Shown here: positions 53,816 through 63,988 of the stretch, piece by piece
Numbering within the stretch: position 1 is the first letter of the stretch
How the letters are laid out: each line of letters begins with the position of its first letter
Assembly (NCBI GenBank): GCA_947625865.1
Contig: CANQQD010000001.1
Span: 100,465-164,464, forward strand
Direction of reading: 5' to 3'
Source of the DNA: an uncultured Clostridia bacterium
GTDB taxonomy: Bacteria; Bacillota; Clostridia; Christensenellales; Borkfalkiaceae
Length of the DNA: 64,000 nt
Translations under genes and position numbers: made by a program
The notes under the pieces: model-generated
Seen by the model: only the letters and a program-made list of their open reading frames with translations
What the model was told of the DNA's origin: nothing
Database searches by the model: none

Positions 53816-54241
53816 CTAAACTCCTTTTTTATTTAATTTGGAGAGATATCCGTCCAGAATATTCGCCGCGGCGAGGGCGTCCACGTAGAGCTTGCGCTTT
53901 TCGCGGCGCATGCCCTCGGATATCAGCGTTTCGTGCGCCATCTGCGTTGTGAACCGCTCGTCCTCGCAGATCACGGGCACGGGCAGGGCTGCCCTCAAAG
54001 CCTCTATGAATTTGCGGGCTTTCACCGTCTGCACGGCTTCGGTGCCGTCGAAGTTGACGGGCAGGCCGCACACGACGGCGGTCGCGCCCTTTTCGAGGAC
54101 GGTTTTTTTAAGCGCCTCGATGTCTGCCTCGACGCCGCGCCTCAAATATGTCCCCGAGGGCAAGGCGTATGTGTTGAAGGGGTCGGAAACGGCGATCCCT
54201 ATGCGCTTGTCGCCTATGTCGAACGCAACGTATCTTTCCAT
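53816..54241 (-). CDS. ruvX: Putative Holliday junction resolvase / pre-16S nuclease RuvX (YqgF)
   Basis: MERYVAFDIGDKRIGIAVSDPF; VCGLPVNFDG; CEDERFTTQMAHETL. Confidence 0.93.
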   Translation of the reverse strand: MERYVAFDIGDKRIGIAVSDPFNTYALPSGTYLRRGVEADIEALKKTVLEKGATAVVCGLPVNFDGTEAVQTVKARKFIEALRAALPVPVICEDERFTTQMAHETLISEGMRREKRKLYVDALAAANILDGYLSKLNKKGV

Positions 54242-54320
54242 AGACATAATTATATCACGCCGCGCGCGAATTTTCAAGCAAAATCAAAGATGCCGCACAA
54301 ATCTGCGGCATCGGTAGGTG

Positions 54321-54515
54321 TTATACGGCGGGTTTTTCGGTTTTGCCCTTGCCCGGCTTTTCAAGCTGCTCGAGCTTGGTATCGATATAAGCCTCCGCCT
54401 TTTCCATGAGGTCCTCCTGGTTTTTCTTCACGAGGTTCCTCAGCTTGCAGTTGTTGGCTACCAGAACGGCGCCCGCAGCCATGCCTATCACGGCGCCCAA
54501 AAAGAATTTTTCCAT
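54321..54515 (-). CDS. Small single-TM protein
   Basis: MEKFFLGAVIGMAAGAVLVANNCKLRNLVKKNQEDLMEKAEAYIDTKLEQLEK. Confidence 0.7.
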   Translation of the reverse strand: MEKFFLGAVIGMAAGAVLVANNCKLRNLVKKNQEDLMEKAEAYIDTKLEQLEKPGKGKTEKPAV

Positions 54516-54634
54516 ATAGCTCCTCCGGGGGATAGCCCCCTTAAAAGGAGTATGTGCGGTTTTTGCCGCCGTATGAATGTAAATATTTTACTGTTTTCCG
54601 CCCCGCCGTGATGAGTTTTGCGCGCGTAAATGTA

Positions 54635-54663
54635 TTTACAACCGCCGCATAAAGTATTATAAT
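54635..54663 (+). promoter_or_regulatory. Promoter TTTACA-17-TATAAT
   Basis: 54635-54640 and 54658-54663; overlaps the ATG proposed by the ORF track. Confidence 0.75.
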
Positions 54664-54685
54664 GTCCGCGGACGGGCAGAAGCAA

Positions 54686-57298
54686 ATGATCGAAGTTAAA
54701 GAACTCACAAAGATTTATAAGAGCAGGAAAGGCGGCGAGTGCGTCGCCCTCGACCGCGTAAGTTTTACTTTGCCCGACAGTGGCTTTGTTTTTGTCATAG
54801 GCAAGAGCGGCAGCGGCAAGACGACCCTCCTATCCCTCTTGGGCGGGCTGGACAACGTCACCTCGGGCGAGATCATCGAAAACGGCAGGCATATCGAGAA
54901 ATTCAGGCTGAAAGAGCAGATAGCCTATCGCAATTCGACGATAGGTTTTATATTTCAGGACTTCCACCTTATAGACGACCTCACGATATATGAGAACATC
55001 GCCCTTGCGCTTGAACTGCGCGGGGACGACGGCAGTGAAAAGATTTTAAAAGCGCTTGCGGACACCGGTCTTGAGGACTATGCAAACCGATATCCCAAGG
55101 AGCTTTCGGGCGGGCAGAAGCAGCGCGTGGCGATAGCGCGTGCGCTTGTCAAAAACCCCTCGGTAATACTTGCGGACGAGCCGACGGGCAACCTCGACAG
55201 CAAGACGACGGCGCAGATCCTCGGGCTTTTGAAGGAACTCTCCGCGGAAAAGTTAGTAGTCATAGTGTCGCATAATTTAAGCGACGCCGAGCGTTATGCC
55301 GACGAGATAATAGAGCTTTCGGACGGAAAAATATTGCAGCATTTAAGGCGGAACGAGCAGTTCAACGCCCGCCTGAGGGTGGAAAACGGCACGCTCATAA
55401 TCCCGTCGGGCGAGGAATTCGCCGAAGAAAACCTCAAAGAGGTTGCGCAAAAGTTAAGGGGCGGTGTACAGGACGTCGTGCAGGAAAACGAGCGGTTTTT
55501 GCCCTATGAAGAGGTTGAAAAGGATATGCCCGAGGCGCAGCCGCTGAAACAAAAACACATGAGGGCGGCCGGCACCGCAAAACTTTCAATAAAATTCGCG
55601 CGGCGCAGTTTAATAAGGACGTGCGTATATTCGGTGATCTTTGCCGCCATATTGGTGGTTTTGGGGCTCTCACAGCTCATAATGAACTTCAACGGCGGCG
55701 AAGTTGTGGCGGCCGAACTGGAAAAACGGGGCTTAACCTGCGCGTCTTTCATAAAGGATACAAACGATAACTACCAAATCACGGACACGACCCGCCTTGT
55801 GGACGTAAACGAGGGCGACCTGCAAAAGTTTTACAACGCGGGTTACGAGGGCAAGGCCTATCCGCTGGTAAATTACAGCCTGTATAATTCAGCCCAAACA
55901 ACGTGTTACTTACAATCACGAATAACATATAAATCTAACCCTTACAGTGTCCTCGCGTCTTCGGGCGTACTCATCACCGACGAGGAATTTATCAAGAGTA
56001 AGTTCGGCAAGTTGGAGTTCGTCGCTGTGGCGGACGAGCAGCGGGCAGACGGGGTGTTCATCACCGATTATTTTGCAGATACGGCAATAATCAACTTTGC
56101 AAGCAAAAAATTGACATATAACGACCTTTTGAAAGAAATTCGCTGGAGTACGATACACAGCTACGGTTACGTCAACGGTATTATCGATACGGGATACAGG
56201 GAACGCTACAAAGATCTGCTCGACAAACTCACCGATCCGGGCACCTCCCAAGAGGAGATCCGCCGTCTTTCCGAAAGCCAAACATTCATTGCCTTTTTTG
56301 ACGAGTTGACACAATATCTGAATATCGCCTATACATTCAATAAAGATTTTGTAAACGCCGTCACAGAGTCCAACATAAGACAATTTACCATAGGCGCAGG
56401 CAGTACGTTTGAAACGGGCGGGAAGAGTTACGCGTTTCAAAGCAATTATTTTTCCGATGAAGTAATGTACGGCGGCAAGCATACATTGAACGAGGATGAA
56501 ATTATAATGAACTACGCCGCGTATAACTCTACGTTCGGCACGACCTACACCCCACAAAACTATCAGAATTTCGAACCGCAGACCGTCAATTTGTGCTACT
56601 ATCAGATGTGCGATACGTCCAAATCTGTCAAGAAGTATGAAAAGACGGTAACGATCGTTCGCTTGGTATCGACAGACGTAGGACATTGTTTTGTGTCCGA
56701 AAAAATTTTTGAGGATCTTCAGCGTTTGGAAATGTTCACGTTCGGCTATTATTTCGATAACGGCGAACAGGAGGAACTGCTGGTGAACGCGGCAAGCGAA
56801 AACGGCTTTCTGCCCAACTCCTCGATAGCAAGCTCCATCACCGTCATGGCAAAGGCGGTTAAGGTGTTCGGCAACTTTTTTGCCATAATATTCGTTGTTT
56901 TGTGCGCGGCGTTGCTGCTCCTTATGATACAGTTTGAGCTGAAGAACATCAAGGACAGGATCAGGGACATAGGTATAATGAAAGCTCTTGGGGCGAGAGA
57001 TATCGACCTTATCTTTATTTTCGGTTTTCAGGTGATTATCGCGGGGCTTGCCATGGTAATTCTCTATATCACAGGCTCCTTTGTGTTCATAGGACTTGCA
57101 AACAAGGTGCTCGTGCTGTCGCTTTCGGAGCTCGCCAAAAACACCCTCGTAATGGATCTTAACTTCCTCGTCGTCAAGTGGCTGTACATCTTGCAGAACT
57201 GTATTCTTGCGATTATAATTATCGTTGCCTCGTTTATCATACCCATGCTGCGCCTCAAGCACATCAGGCCGACAAACGTAATAAAGGCAAAGGAATGA
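54686..57298 (+). CDS. ABC transporter, fused ATPase + MacB/FtsX-type permease
   Basis: [51 protein letters not shown]-terminal FtsX-like [26 protein letters not shown]. Confidence 0.9.
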   Translation: MIEVKELTKIYKSRKGGECVALDRVSFTLPDSGFVFVIGKSGSGKTTLLSLLGGLDNVTSGEIIENGRHIEKFRLKEQIAYRNSTIGFIFQDFHLIDDLTIYENIALALELRGDDGSEKILKALADTGLEDYANRYPKELSGGQKQRVAIARALVKNPSVILADEPTGNLDSKTTAQILGLLKELSAEKLVVIVSHNLSDAERYADEIIELSDGKILQHLRRNEQFNARLRVENGTLIIPSGEEFAEENLKEVAQKLRGGVQDVVQENERFLPYEEVEKDMPEAQPLKQKHMRAAGTAKLSIKFARRSLIRTCVYSVIFAAILVVLGLSQLIMNFNGGEVVAAELEKRGLTCASFIKDTNDNYQITDTTRLVDVNEGDLQKFYNAGYEGKAYPLVNYSLYNSAQTTCYLQSRITYKSNPYSVLASSGVLITDEEFIKSKFGKLEFVAVADEQRADGVFITDYFADTAIINFASKKLTYNDLLKEIRWSTIHSYGYVNGIIDTGYRERYKDLLDKLTDPGTSQEEIRRLSESQTFIAFFDELTQYLNIAYTFNKDFVNAVTESNIRQFTIGAGSTFETGGKSYAFQSNYFSDEVMYGGKHTLNEDEIIMNYAAYNSTFGTTYTPQNYQNFEPQTVNLCYYQMCDTSKSVKKYEKTVTIVRLVSTDVGHCFVSEKIFEDLQRLEMFTFGYYFDNGEQEELLVNAASENGFLPNSSIASSITVMAKAVKVFGNFFAIIFVVLCAALLLLMIQFELKNIKDRIRDIGIMKALGARDIDLIFIFGFQVIIAGLAMVILYITGSFVFIGLANKVLVLSLSELAKNTLVMDLNFLVVKWLYILQNCILAIIIIVASFIIPMLRLKHIRPTNVIKAKE

Positions 57299-57335
57299 CC
57301 CGCGCAAAAAACGCAAAAACTCAACACGTTCTTAA

Positions 57336-57364
57336 AAAACCGCCCTTTTCAAGGGCGGTTTTTT
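57336..57364. terminator. Rho-independent terminator (bidirectional)
   Basis: AAAAAACCGCCCTT-ttc-AAGGGCGGTTTTTT. Confidence 0.85.
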
Positions 57365-57382
57365 GTGTGCGGAAAGCCGAAA

Positions 57383-57979
57383 TCAGTAGGAATTTTTCAG
57401 CTGCAGCTTTAAAAGCGCGTTTTCGTCCGTTAGCTTTTTTATGATCTGCGTGAGCTTTTTGTTCTCCTCCTTCAAAGACCCGGCAAGGCGGTCGTAGAGC
57501 CCGTTTATCTCCTCCTCCAGCTTCGCGCGCGCGCCGTCGTCCGTGTTCATGCCGCACTCGCGCATTATTTTTTCCAGTCTGGCGGGCTGCTTGGTGAGCA
57601 CGTTGCGGTATTTGTTCTGATAGCGGAGCATCAGCTTATCGTCCCCGCCCGAAAGGTTTAAAACGGCGCGGCGCACGGATATCCCCCTTTGCTTCTGCTC
57701 GAGGATCTGCCTTAAAATTTTGTCCGTCTCCTCCTCGGAAAAGGGCACTATTTTTTCGGCTTTGAGATTCTTCCCGCGCAAAATCTGCTTCACGCGGCTG
57801 TCCCCCGTGCTCCTTAAAAGGGCGTAATAATAATTCCGCACGCTCCCCTTTGCCCTGCCGGTCTTTTTGGCGTAGCCCTCGAAGAGCCCCGTAAGCGTCT
57901 GTCCGCGCCTTTTGCCCTCGGCAATGTATTCCACAAGGCTCTTCGCCTCTTCTTCCGTATAGCCGTTTATCTTGTTCAT
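57383..57979 (-). CDS. Hypothetical DNA-binding-like (SANT/Myb-like, RsfA-type) protein
   Basis: Repeated YTEEEAKSLVEYIAEGKRRGQTLTGLFEGYAKKTGRAKGSVRNYYY / FSEEETDKILRQILEQKQRGISVRRAVLNL; C-terminal coiled coil. Confidence 0.65.
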   Translation of the reverse strand: MNKINGYTEEEAKSLVEYIAEGKRRGQTLTGLFEGYAKKTGRAKGSVRNYYYALLRSTGDSRVKQILRGKNLKAEKIVPFSEEETDKILRQILEQKQRGISVRRAVLNLSGGDDKLMLRYQNKYRNVLTKQPARLEKIMRECGMNTDDGARAKLEEEINGLYDRLAGSLKEENKKLTQIIKKLTDENALLKLQLKNSY

Positions 57980-58051
57980 ATCTGCCTCCTATGGTGCGTA
58001 TATTGACATATTTTTAAAAAGCTATTCATTAAATAATAAAAAAGGTGGATA

Positions 58052-58981
58052 ATGAAAATTTATTTTGTGAGCCGCACGCCCGCCGCCCTGAAGCTCAACG
58101 GCGAATTTGCGGGCAGGCTCGACGGCTTCGAGAGGTGCGCCGACATAAATTTAAAGGACAACGTGTTTGCCGAGGTATGCCCTGCGGGCAAGCTTCCGGC
58201 GAGTTTTTTTATTGACGAAAAATTGTTCTGCGACCCGCCCGACTTTACGGACGTGTATCTTTTGGGCGGCGGCGAGGCGCTCGTCTCCCTCCGCGCCTTC
58301 AAAAGCGCGGACATGCAGCTGAAAATAATTTACCAGACGCGGTTTTGCGGCAATCTCGTCACCGTGTTTTCGCAGGGCGGGGTGTATCTTGCCGTCGAGG
58401 GACAAAAATATTTTTTCTGCGCCGCCGGCGAAAATTTTTCAGCCGTGACCGCCGAGGAAAAGACAATTGCGGGATATCCCGTGCTTGCGCTCTATGGCGG
58501 GGACGACCTTATCATAATTTCGCACACGGGCGCAAAGATCTTTGCAAACCGCGTCGCGTCGGCGGAATTCGGCGAAACATTGAAGGCGGGCTTGCCCTTA
58601 AAGACCTGCACCGATTCCGTGGCTTTGTGCGAGTACGCCTACGACGGCGTGGAGCTCAGACTCCTTTCCTCCGAAATATCCGACCGCGCTTCCACGGAAA
58701 ATGCAATACATATAGCGTTTTTTGAGAGTGTTCTCTATGGCGGGGACTTTAAAAAATATCTCTCCGAATCCCTGCTGCCGCATGCGGGGAGCTTAAGGGA
58801 ATATCTCGGGAACTTCACCGAAGTGATCGCGCCCATGGCGGGGTTTTACGAAAACAGCCCCGCGGCGCTTGCCGCGGGGCTGTGCTATCCCATAAAAAAC
58901 AACCTCTTTAACGTGAAATACTTTGCCGTCAGCTTAAAGGACGGCAAAATAGACAACATATACCCCGTCGAAACGCTCTGA
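58052..58981 (+). CDS. Hypothetical protein
   Basis: Long ORF with RBS GGTGG; MKIYFVSRTPAALKLNGEFAGRLDGF. Confidence 0.6.
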   Translation: MKIYFVSRTPAALKLNGEFAGRLDGFERCADINLKDNVFAEVCPAGKLPASFFIDEKLFCDPPDFTDVYLLGGGEALVSLRAFKSADMQLKIIYQTRFCGNLVTVFSQGGVYLAVEGQKYFFCAAGENFSAVTAEEKTIAGYPVLALYGGDDLIIISHTGAKIFANRVASAEFGETLKAGLPLKTCTDSVALCEYAYDGVELRLLSSEISDRASTENAIHIAFFESVLYGGDFKKYLSESLLPHAGSLREYLGNFTEVIAPMAGFYENSPAALAAGLCYPIKNNLFNVKYFAVSLKDGKIDNIYPVETL

Positions 58982-58984
58982 CAC

Positions 58985-59066
58985 GCGGCAACGTGACGTT
59001 GCATCCGGGTTTCTTAATAGCGTTAGCGGTTAACGAAGTTTTGTACACATCAAACGACAAGTGCGT
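58985..59066 (+). repeat. Dispersed repeat, family C copy 3
   Basis: GCAACG-tga-CGTTGC then CCGGGTTTCTTAATAGCGTTAGCGGTTAACGAAG...ATCAAACGAC. Confidence 0.7.
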
Positions 59067-59076
59067 CGCCGCACCC

Positions 59077-59137
59077 CCTCCTCTTGCCCTCTTCCGTCAC
59101 CGACGGGGGAGGGTGCCCTGAAAGGGCGGGTGGGAGT
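59077..59137 (+). repeat. Family A repeat
   Basis: CTTCCGTCACCGACGGGGGAGGGTGCCCTGAAAGGGCGGGTGGGAG. Confidence 0.8.
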
Positions 59138-59152
59138 ATGGGCTTTGTTTTC

Positions 59153-59219
59153 CCTCCCCTCAGTCTCGCTTCGCTCGACAGCTCCCCTCGCAAGCGAAGG
59201 GCGCCAAGGTTGGGGTGGA
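59153..59219 (+). repeat. Family B repeat
   Basis: CCCCTCAGTCTCGCTTCGCTCGACAGCTCCCCTCGCAAGCGAAGGGCGCCAAGGTTGGGG. Confidence 0.8.
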
Positions 59220-59409
59220 GCGTCCGCCAGCCTTCTCGCCAACGGCAAGGAAAATCGTTGGTTCGGGCACCGTTCGCGCGGGACGTTTGCGCTCACTCAT
59301 CTCGCGCGGCAAAACAGCGCTCGTCCCCCTAAGCGAAGGGCGCCAAGGTTTGGGGTGTATTGCTCGGCAGCTCCCCCTCTGTCATTCTGCGCGAGTGTCG
59401 CCCCCTCTC

Positions 59410-59578
59410 TGTCATTCTGAGGCGTTAGCCGAAGAATCTGTCGCGTAGCGACTTTTGGTTTGCTGTTTCATCGCACCTCGCCCGAGCGCAGCGACGGTTT
59501 TGTGTGCGTTTCTACGCACCAAAAGCAGACCACGAGGGGATTCTTTCGCTTACCGCTACGCTCACGCTCAAAATGACA
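59410..59578. repeat. Family F repeat copy 2
   Basis: TGTCATTCTGAGGCG...GAAGAATCTGTCGCGTAGCGACTTTTGGTTTG...CACGAGGGGATT...AATGACA. Confidence 0.7.
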
Positions 59579-59690
59579 CGGCTTAATGAGTGTTGCAATT
59601 ATTTTTTAAAATAATCAATGGCGCAAGCATGGTTCCCCTTCGCCAGCCTTCTCGCCAACGGCAAGGAAAACCGTAGGCTCGTGCGCGCCC

Positions 59691-60233
59691 GCGCCGCTGT
59701 GGGAGATAATGCCGGCTCTGACCTCGCTCTATCCCGAAAAGCGGCTTGTGTCCGAGGTCAAGCCCGAGGCGGAGCTTGAAGAGGGGCTTATATCGGGCAC
59801 ATATCAAATGATAATCACTTCGAAAACAGACGGAAATGACGATACGTGTTGCGTTTTTGCGGGAAGCGAGGCGCTTCTTCTGAATGTGCCAAGGCTTCAC
59901 CCGCTGGCAAACGCGACGGGCGGGGTTCGCTTTGCGGACATAGAAAAATATTCCGTGCTGCTCTACACAAAGACGGGAGTTTGGGAGGATATCGTCCGCC
60001 GCGAGATGCCCGCCGCGCACATAATTATGCAGGACGACAGGGACAGTTTCGAGGCGTTGAAGCGGGAGAGCGCCCTCCTCTCCTTTTCGACCGAGCTTTC
60101 GATAAAGCGGTTCGGCAACGTGGACGAAGCTATCGTTCTGCCCGTTTTGGACGACTCGGCGAAGATAGATTTCTACTGCCACGTCTTAAAGAAAAATAAG
60201 CAACTTTTAAGCGAATTTTTGGAAAAATATTAA
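59691..60233 (+). pseudogene. LysR-type regulator remnant (effector-binding domain only; HTH missing)
   Basis: LWEIMPALTSLYPEKRLVSEV... to SEFLEKY; upstream sequence is repeat DNA, no HTH in any frame. Confidence 0.7.
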
Positions 60234-60328
60234 TTAACCAGCTGCATATTGATTAAAACGGGAGCAGAGGGCGAGAAGCTCTCAAACTCACAAAAATCCC
60301 AAGCACGGCTTGCCTGGGATTTTTTTGA

Positions 60329-61180
60329 CTATTTCTGGTTGTTGAAATCTATGTTCCACCCCATAAACGCCTTCTCTTCGTCGGCGATCGCCATATTGTA
60401 ATAACGCTTGCCCTTGTCGAGCGCGGCAATCTCTTTTATCTCTTCGTCGGTAAGCGCAAAGTCGAAAATATCCAAATTGCTCTTTATATGCTCGGGGTTT
60501 TTGGAACCGGGGATTACGATATTGCCCACCTGCGTGTGCCAGCGGAGTATGATCTGCGCGTTGGTTTTTGAGTACTTTTGCGCAAGACGTGTGAAGATTT
60601 CCTGCTTTATAAGCGATTTGTCGCCGTGCCCCAAGGGATACCACGCCATAAGCCCCATGCCGTACTTTTTCAGCGTTTGTTTCAGCTCGGTTTGGGGATA
60701 GTAAGGGTGAGTTTCCACCTGCACGACCTGCGGTATAACTTCGCAGTTTGCAAGTATGTTGTTGAAGCGGTCTGTGGGGAAGTTGGAAAGCCCCAACGCC
60801 TTGACTTTGCCCGCCTTATAAGCCCGTTCCATTGCCCTGTAGCCCTCGGTATAGTTGCCCACGGGCTGGTGCAAAAACAGCAGATCCACATAGTCCGTGC
60901 CGAGCCTTGCAAGCGTATCGTTTATCGCTTTGTCGCCGTCCTCGTATTCGGTACACCATATTTTTGTTACAAGAAAAATATCCTTGCGGTCCACGCCGCT
61001 CTTTTTAATTCCGCGGCCGACCGCCCGCTCGTTCATGTAGGCGTTCGCCGTGTCTATGAGCCTGTAACCGCATTTGAGCGCCTCATATACGGAGTTTTCC
61101 GCGTCCTCGGGCGAGAGCAAATACGTACCGATCCCCGCCACAGGCATTCTGATTCCGTTGTTTAAATCAAAGTATTCCAT
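60329..61180 (-). CDS. Aldo/keto reductase
   Basis: MEYFDLNNGIRMPVAGIGTYLL; LIDTANAYMNERAVGRGIKKSGV; GLSNF; VQVETHPYYPQTEL. Confidence 0.93.
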   Translation of the reverse strand: MEYFDLNNGIRMPVAGIGTYLLSPEDAENSVYEALKCGYRLIDTANAYMNERAVGRGIKKSGVDRKDIFLVTKIWCTEYEDGDKAINDTLARLGTDYVDLLFLHQPVGNYTEGYRAMERAYKAGKVKALGLSNFPTDRFNNILANCEVIPQVVQVETHPYYPQTELKQTLKKYGMGLMAWYPLGHGDKSLIKQEIFTRLAQKYSKTNAQIILRWHTQVGNIVIPGSKNPEHIKSNLDIFDFALTDEEIKEIAALDKGKRYYNMAIADEEKAFMGWNIDFNNQK

Positions 61181-61191
61181 AATATTCTCCC

Positions 61192-61710
61192 TTATTTTAA
61201 TATAATTTTCTTTGCCCACGCGGAAACTTTCGCCTCCGACTGTTCGGCTTCCGCGCCGTGGACCGAAAGCCCGTCGGCGATAAAGGCGCCCTTGCAGACG
61301 CTCTTCAGCTGCCTCTCGCTCGAGCCCATGCCGCTGCCCTCGTTCGTGCAGAACGGCGCAATTTTCTTGCCCGATAAATCGTAGTGTTCGAGGAAGGTAC
61401 ACATACACATCGGCATCTGTCCCCACCAATTCGGGTAGCCGACGAAAATCGTATCATATTTTGAAATATCCCCAATGTATCCTTTGATTTCGGGGCGGGC
61501 GTTTGCGCGGAGTTCGGCTTTTGCTTCCTCTATGCACTCGTAATAATCGCCGGAATAGGGCTTTACGGTATCGACCTCAAACAACTCTCCGCCGACCGCC
61601 TTTTGGATATATTCCGCCACGCGCTCGGTGTTGCCCTTTTTGAGATTTTTTATCGACCCGTTCCAATAATTCTCGCCTTTCCGCGAATAGTAAACTATCA
61701 GATTTGCCAT
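61192..61710 (-). CDS. Flavodoxin
   Basis: MANLIVYYSRKGENYWNGSI; DTIFVGYPNWWGQMPMCMCTFLEHYDLSGKKIAPFCTNEGSGMGSSE. Confidence 0.92.
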   Translation of the reverse strand: MANLIVYYSRKGENYWNGSIKNLKKGNTERVAEYIQKAVGGELFEVDTVKPYSGDYYECIEEAKAELRANARPEIKGYIGDISKYDTIFVGYPNWWGQMPMCMCTFLEHYDLSGKKIAPFCTNEGSGMGSSERQLKSVCKGAFIADGLSVHGAEAEQSEAKVSAWAKKIILK

Positions 61711-62176
61711 TTTATCACCAATTTTTATTTTCTTTTGCCGCAACGTGTTGAGTTTTCCGCTCCCTGTCTTCACGAACCACTCAACCATGTTGGAATCGTA
61801 ATGTGAGAAGAACGAGCTTTTTAATATTTTACGTTGCCAGCAATATTTATCATCTGAGCTATATTATATCGCTTTTTTTAAGAAAGTAAAATACCTGTTT
61901 TGCAATACGCTATAACAGTAACATATTTTTATGGACACACCGATAAATAAAACAGACGACTTTTAAACTCGCAAAATGTTGCGGGTGTTCCCTTAATTCT
62001 TTAAATTTAATGATAAAATCGGCGGCAACAAATGCCGCCGGTTTTACTGTTTGCAGTGTTTTCAAATTTGTTTGTGTAAACAAGGAAAAATCAAGAGATA
62101 AAGTTCAACGGAAAAGCGAATTTAAAATTTATTAAAAATTGCCTATAATTAAAAAAAACGGAGGATAGGCAATTCA

Positions 62177-62866
62177 ATGAAATACGAACAATGGCTCGAC
62201 CAATGGCTTTATTATTTAAAACCCACGGTTAAAACAAGCACTTTACAGCAATATAAGCTATATGCCGAAAATGTAATAAAGCCTATGTTAGGAATGTACG
62301 AAATAGACGATTTAAGCGGACCGATAATGCAAGACGCCATAACGAAATTATCCGAACGCTATTCCACGGCAACAATGAAGGGAATAGCGTCTATTATAAA
62401 GCGTTCCTTAAAAAGTGCGGAAGAAATGGAAGTGACAGCCAAAAGCATATCGGAAAAAATCAAATACAGATATAAACGGAAAACGAACATAAAATGTCTT
62501 ACTCAGGCACAACAAAAAAAGTTGGAAAGCTATGTATGCGGCGTGGGTACTCCCAAACTTTACGGCATTATAATCTGCCTGTACACGGGCATAAGAGTAG
62601 GCGAGCTGTTGGCGCTTACCTGGAACGATATGGATTTAAAGTCGGGAATTATGAAAATAAACAAGACGTGTAATGACTGTTATGAGGGAAACGGCTACAA
62701 CAAAATTATAGACGCGCCTAAAACAACTTCGTCGAAAAGAGAAATCCCTCTGCCGAAAGAATTAATAGAAATTTTGAAAGAACAAAAGCAATTAAGTTGC
62801 GGCGAATACGTTATAACCGGCTCGGAAGGCAAATTAACTGCGGGCAGCGTAACGGTGGATATGTAA
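62177..62866 (+). pseudogene. Truncated tyrosine recombinase/integrase
   Basis: Core-binding domain and first catalytic Arg (CLYTGIRVGELLALTWNDMD) present; HxxR and Tyr motifs absent. Confidence 0.75.
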
Positions 62867-62907
62867 ACAAAAAAGGCTATGCGTTTATATGGTGCAGTAA
62901 GTGCAAA

Positions 62908-63059
62908 ATACATCTTACAAGCAGGAAAATGCAGGAGAAAAAAGTTGTAATAACCGCACGTAAAACTTAATATCCGCTCTATGTGCAAGCAATGGTTTTG
63001 TAAAACCGAATAGTGTAGCCCGTGCCGCTGCACATAGAGTACGTGTTTGTAAGATGCAT
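62908..63059. repeat. Nested inverted repeats downstream of integrase remnant
   Basis: ATACATCTTACAA (62908-62920)/TTGTAAGATGCAT (63047-63059); CTCTATGTGCA (62977-62987)/TGCACATAGAG (63029-63039); GGTTTTGTAAAACC (62994-63007). Confidence 0.75.
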
Positions 63060-63149
63060 ACCGATGTAAAAACTACTTTTTTTTAGTTGTTATATTATAC
63101 TTAACGTGATATAATAAAAATAACAAATTTTAAGTTAAGGAGTTTCATT

Positions 63150-63971
63150 ATGCGAAACAAGATAATTACAATAATTGCGCTTTTATGCATTACGGTATTA
63201 AGTTTGAGCGGATGTATTGTACAAAGAGTTAAGCCTTACCCTGAAACTTGCGACGAGTATTTCAGATATGCGCTATACGCTGATGCTGAAAATAAGCAAA
63301 TAGCCTTTTGCATCGGTTTTACGGAATTAGGAGCTGAACAGACTCATCTTATATTGCCTTCCCATATTAACGACAGCCAGATTGTCGGTTTTGGCTATAC
63401 ATATTCGGTAACACTGTGGAAAACCGAAACCGTGGGAAATTTTAAAAGCGATAAATTGGAAAGAATATATATACCGTTCGATATTAAAGGCAATCCTTAT
63501 ATACAGGATGGTTGTCTTAACGAATGTCCCCAATGTTCCCTTGTTTTATGGAGAGGGGAAAACAACGTAGGCGGCGAACCGTGGCAAAATATAATTTACG
63601 GATATAATTCTTTAAAAACTTATTTAAAATATACACAATTCATGGGCGATCCCGAGATATTTGATGAAGAACTTTATGGTAAATATGATAAACTAGCAAA
63701 CGTATCATATATGTATAACTACAATGACACTGAAAACGAAGGTTGTTATTGGGTAGACAGTTATGACGAAGAATTAATAAAATTTATTCCGCCTACTCCT
63801 ACAAGGGACGGATATGCGTTCGACGGTTGGTATAAGGAACCCGAATGTCTGAACGCCTGGGACTTTGAAAAAGACAAAACAAAACCTGAAATATTAATAA
63901 AATACAAAAATATCGGAAGATATAATACAGACGACATAACTTTTTTATATGCAAAATGGATAAAAAATTAA
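63150..63971 (+). CDS. Lipoprotein with C-terminal InlB/Listeria-Bacteroides-type repeat
   Basis: LSLSGCIVQ lipobox; FIPPTPTRDGYAFDGWYKEPECLNAWDF...FLYAKW. Confidence 0.75.
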   Translation: MRNKIITIIALLCITVLSLSGCIVQRVKPYPETCDEYFRYALYADAENKQIAFCIGFTELGAEQTHLILPSHINDSQIVGFGYTYSVTLWKTETVGNFKSDKLERIYIPFDIKGNPYIQDGCLNECPQCSLVLWRGENNVGGEPWQNIIYGYNSLKTYLKYTQFMGDPEIFDEELYGKYDKLANVSYMYNYNDTENEGCYWVDSYDEELIKFIPPTPTRDGYAFDGWYKEPECLNAWDFEKDKTKPEILIKYKNIGRYNTDDITFLYAKWIKN

Positions 63972-63988
63972 AAATTTAGGAGTTTATT

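Noticed and set aside
55916-57316. 466-aa minus-strand ORF antisense to the ABC exporter, and other long antisense ORFs (e.g. 1075-1728, 8548-9888, 19997-20860, 24369-25829, 46121-47194)
   Set aside because: Opposite well-supported genes; Arg/His/Val/Tyr-rich shadow translations without RBS or motifs.
61181-61429. N-terminal extension of the aldo/keto reductase ORF
   Set aside because: Overlaps the flavodoxin coding region out of frame; MEYFDLNNG at 61180 is the expected start.
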